Positions 6,001 through 7,472 of a DNA stretch of 7,472 nucleotides are shown in pieces (within the stretch, counting starts at the first letter, position 1; every line of letters starts with the position of its first letter). Both the position numbers and the translations under genes were made by a program. The notes under the pieces are model-generated. The model worked only from the letters and a program-made list of their open reading frames with translations, made no database searches and was not told where the DNA came from. Source of the DNA: Aliarcobacter butzleri (GTDB taxonomy: Bacteria > Campylobacterota > Campylobacteria > Campylobacterales > Arcobacteraceae); contig JAAYJJ010000113.1 of assembly GCA_012522985.1 (NCBI GenBank), positions 1-7,472 on the forward strand, read 5' to 3'.

Positions 6001-7472
6001 TTAACCACCTCTTTGTTTATAAGTTTTTCTGCATTTGATATGATATTTTGATAGATACTATTATTTGATGACTTTATTGAATCAAATCTAATTATATCAA
6101 AACTATCTGTTTTAAGAGTATCTATAAATAGACTTTTATTATAAATTCCTTGTGCTATACAATACTCACTTTTAAAAGAGTTTTCAAATATAGTATTTAA
6201 TCTTTCACACCTATCTATCCATATAAATTTTTGATTTTCTTGCATATTATGTGTAAACTCTGTAAAAAGAGGAATATATCCATCAAATTCAAACATTGGC
6301 TCTATACTATTATCTTGATTTACTTTGATTAGGATAGGAAAACTATATAGATTATTACCAATATATATTTTGTTATTTGCAAAATCTAGTTTAAGTGTTT
6401 TTGGTAGTTTTGGAAAACTCCAAAACTCAAGAATATTATCCCTAAATTGAGGAATAGCTTGATCGAAATCATCAAAATCATCAAAAATAGAGTTTTTTAT
6501 GCTTAAATCTCTTCCAAAACCCAGATCTGTATCTATACCAACAAAGCCTAAAAGAGTTGAAGCTACATCAAACATTGTTCCATTTTTATTTATCTCTTTG
6601 TAGTTCTTATTACTTGGATCAAAAACCACAAAAAGTCCTCTTCTATTGTCTATAGTATCCAAAAACTCACTAGCTGTATTTCGCATAGCTAAATGATCTG
6701 AGCTTAAGAGTATTAGAGTATTATCTGCATAAGGGGAGCTTTGAATTTGTTTTATAAGATTAGAGATTAGCTTATCAGAGCATTTTACGGTGTTTAGGAT
6801 ACTATTTGATCCATCACCATATAAGTCATCTTGGCAAGATTTGGATAGATGTCCATCTGGATGATGAGTATCTAAAGTTAGAGCAAAAAGGGCAAATTTA
6901 TCTTCTTTTTTAGATAGTTCTATAAATTCATTATAGATATTATCAACAGTTATATCATCATAAAGCCCCCAGCCATGTTGATAGCTACTATCTTCAAGAG
7001 TATCTATATACTCATCAAAGCCTTGTAATCTATCAAACTGATGTGTGGTGAAGAATTTGTTTTTTCCACCAAAATTAAGTCTTGCTCCTTGTACAAAACT
7101 AAGAAAATAGCCATCTTGTTTAAGTATATCTCCTAAGCATACTGCTTTTGGATAAAACTTATCTATTCCTTGCATAGAGTTACCATGAGAAGTGGTAAAA
7201 AGAGGTATTCCACATTGGCTTGATACTATACCTGCTATTGTAAACCAAGTTCCATATACTTGGTTGATATTTGTAAACTCAATAGCATTTTTTTCTATTA
7301 AAGAGCTTAAATTTGGAGTTAAGTTTGGAAAAATATTTTTATTAAAGTAAGATTTTTCTAAACTTTCAGCATAGATATAAACTATATTTTTTTGTTTAAA
7401 ATCATCTTTTTTATTTAGTACTGGGGTGTGATAATATCTATAAAACTCATCACTTTGTTTAGTATTGTATAT
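5997..7472 (-). CDS. opgB: OpgB/MdoB-type phosphoglycerol transferase, sulfatase fold (5' end cut by right window edge)
   Basis: The frame stays open for 99 codons upstream of the Met at 7175 to the window edge, so that Met is internal; 491 residues are visible and the start is missing. Numbering from the edge: NIVYIYAESLE (29-39) with metal-ligand Glu36; VYGTWFTIAGIVSSQCG (72-88) with probable nucleophile Thr75; VQGARLNFGGK (127-137); DTHHPDG (201-207); and SSDHLA (257-262) with metal ligands Asp259 and His260. This is the alkaline-phosphatase/sulfatase fold of LtaS and OpgB. The YTIAG-x-SSQCGIPLF type of active site, DTHHPDG, SSDHLAMRNTA and the C-terminal WSFPK and WIDRCE...YCIAQG segments resemble E. 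coli OpgB, which moves phosphoglycerol from phosphatidylglycerol to periplasmic glucans, rather than LtaS. Membrane helices would lie upstream, outside the window. The protein ends soon after the YCIAQG segment, apparently well short of the 763-residue E. coli enzyme. Its acceptor here is unknown. It is the first visible gene of a three-gene operon. Confidence 0.85.
   Translation of the reverse strand: MYNTKQSDEFYRYYHTPVLNKKDDFKQKNIVYIYAESLEKSYFNKNIFPNLTPNLSSLIEKNAIEFTNINQVYGTWFTIAGIVSSQCGIPLFTTSHGNSMQGIDKFYPKAVCLGDILKQDGYFLSFVQGARLNFGGKNKFFTTHQFDRLQGFDEYIDTLEDSSYQHGWGLYDDITVDNIYNEFIELSKKEDKFALFALTLDTHHPDGHLSKSCQDDLYGDGSNSILNTVKCSDKLISNLIKQIQSSPYADNTLILLSSDHLAMRNTASEFLDTIDNRRGLFVVFDPSNKNYKEINKNGTMFDVASTLLGFVGIDTDLGFGRDLSIKNSIFDDFDDFDQAIPQFRDNILEFWSFPKLPKTLKLDFANNKIYIGNNLYSFPILIKVNQDNSIEPMFEFDGYIPLFTEFTHNMQENQKFIWIDRCERLNTIFENSFKSEYCIAQGIYNKSLFIDTLKTDSFDIIRFDSIKSSNNSIYQNIISNAEKLINKEVVK

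Noticed and set aside
7173..7175. Met codon as the start of the OpgB-like protein
   Set aside because: The frame continues open for 99 codons to the window edge and those codons encode essential family motifs (YIYAESLE, YGTWFTIAG), so this Met is internal.
1..7472. Mobile element, CRISPR array, toxin-antitoxin or defence system
   Set aside because: No repeats of CRISPR type, transposase or integrase motifs, tRNA or att-like ends were seen, and gene composition is uniform across the window.

Overview
This window looks like chromosomal DNA from a Campylobacterota (Epsilonproteobacteria) species, most likely near Arcobacteraceae/Sulfurimonas. The evidence is very high A+T, heavy use of ATA (Ile) and AGA (Arg) codons, tightly packed genes with ATGA overlaps, T-rich promoters with a strong -10 but no clear -35, and a stand-alone RecD2-type helicase. 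The genus is an inference; there is no rRNA or other marker gene in the window.

Layout from left to right. (1) A minus-strand gene cut by the left edge (1-459) encodes an Asn/Gln/Ser/Thr-rich N-terminus, possibly the flagellar hook-length control protein FliK. It begins at a TTG codon behind a perfect AGGAG. (2) A 137-bp divergent intergenic region carries the promoter of a plus-strand operon. (3) That operon is rsuA (16S rRNA pseudouridine-516 synthase), a small lysine-rich unknown gene, and recD2 (SF1 5'-3' DNA helicase), with every junction overlapping. (4) After a 59-bp gap holding a duplicated 12-bp sequence with a -10-like core comes trpB (tryptophan synthase beta chain), without trpA next to it. 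(5) A 51-bp convergent spacer holds a long inverted repeat. (6) On the minus strand is an operon transcribed leftward: an OpgB/MdoB-type phosphoglycerol transferase cut by the right edge, a DUF4149 membrane protein and a DUF503 (YlxP-like) small protein, both downstream junctions being ATGA overlaps.

The plus-strand operon joins ribosome modification and DNA repair/recombination, trpB completes tryptophan synthesis with a TrpA encoded elsewhere, and the minus-strand operon suggests envelope or periplasmic glycan decoration with phosphoglycerol. Most of the window is housekeeping. I see no mobile element, CRISPR array, tRNA, rRNA or defence system. The points most worth a second look are the OpgB-like protein, which appears to lack the C-terminal region of the E. 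coli enzyme and sits with two uncharacterised genes, the unknown gene between rsuA and recD2, and the edge-truncated FliK-like gene.
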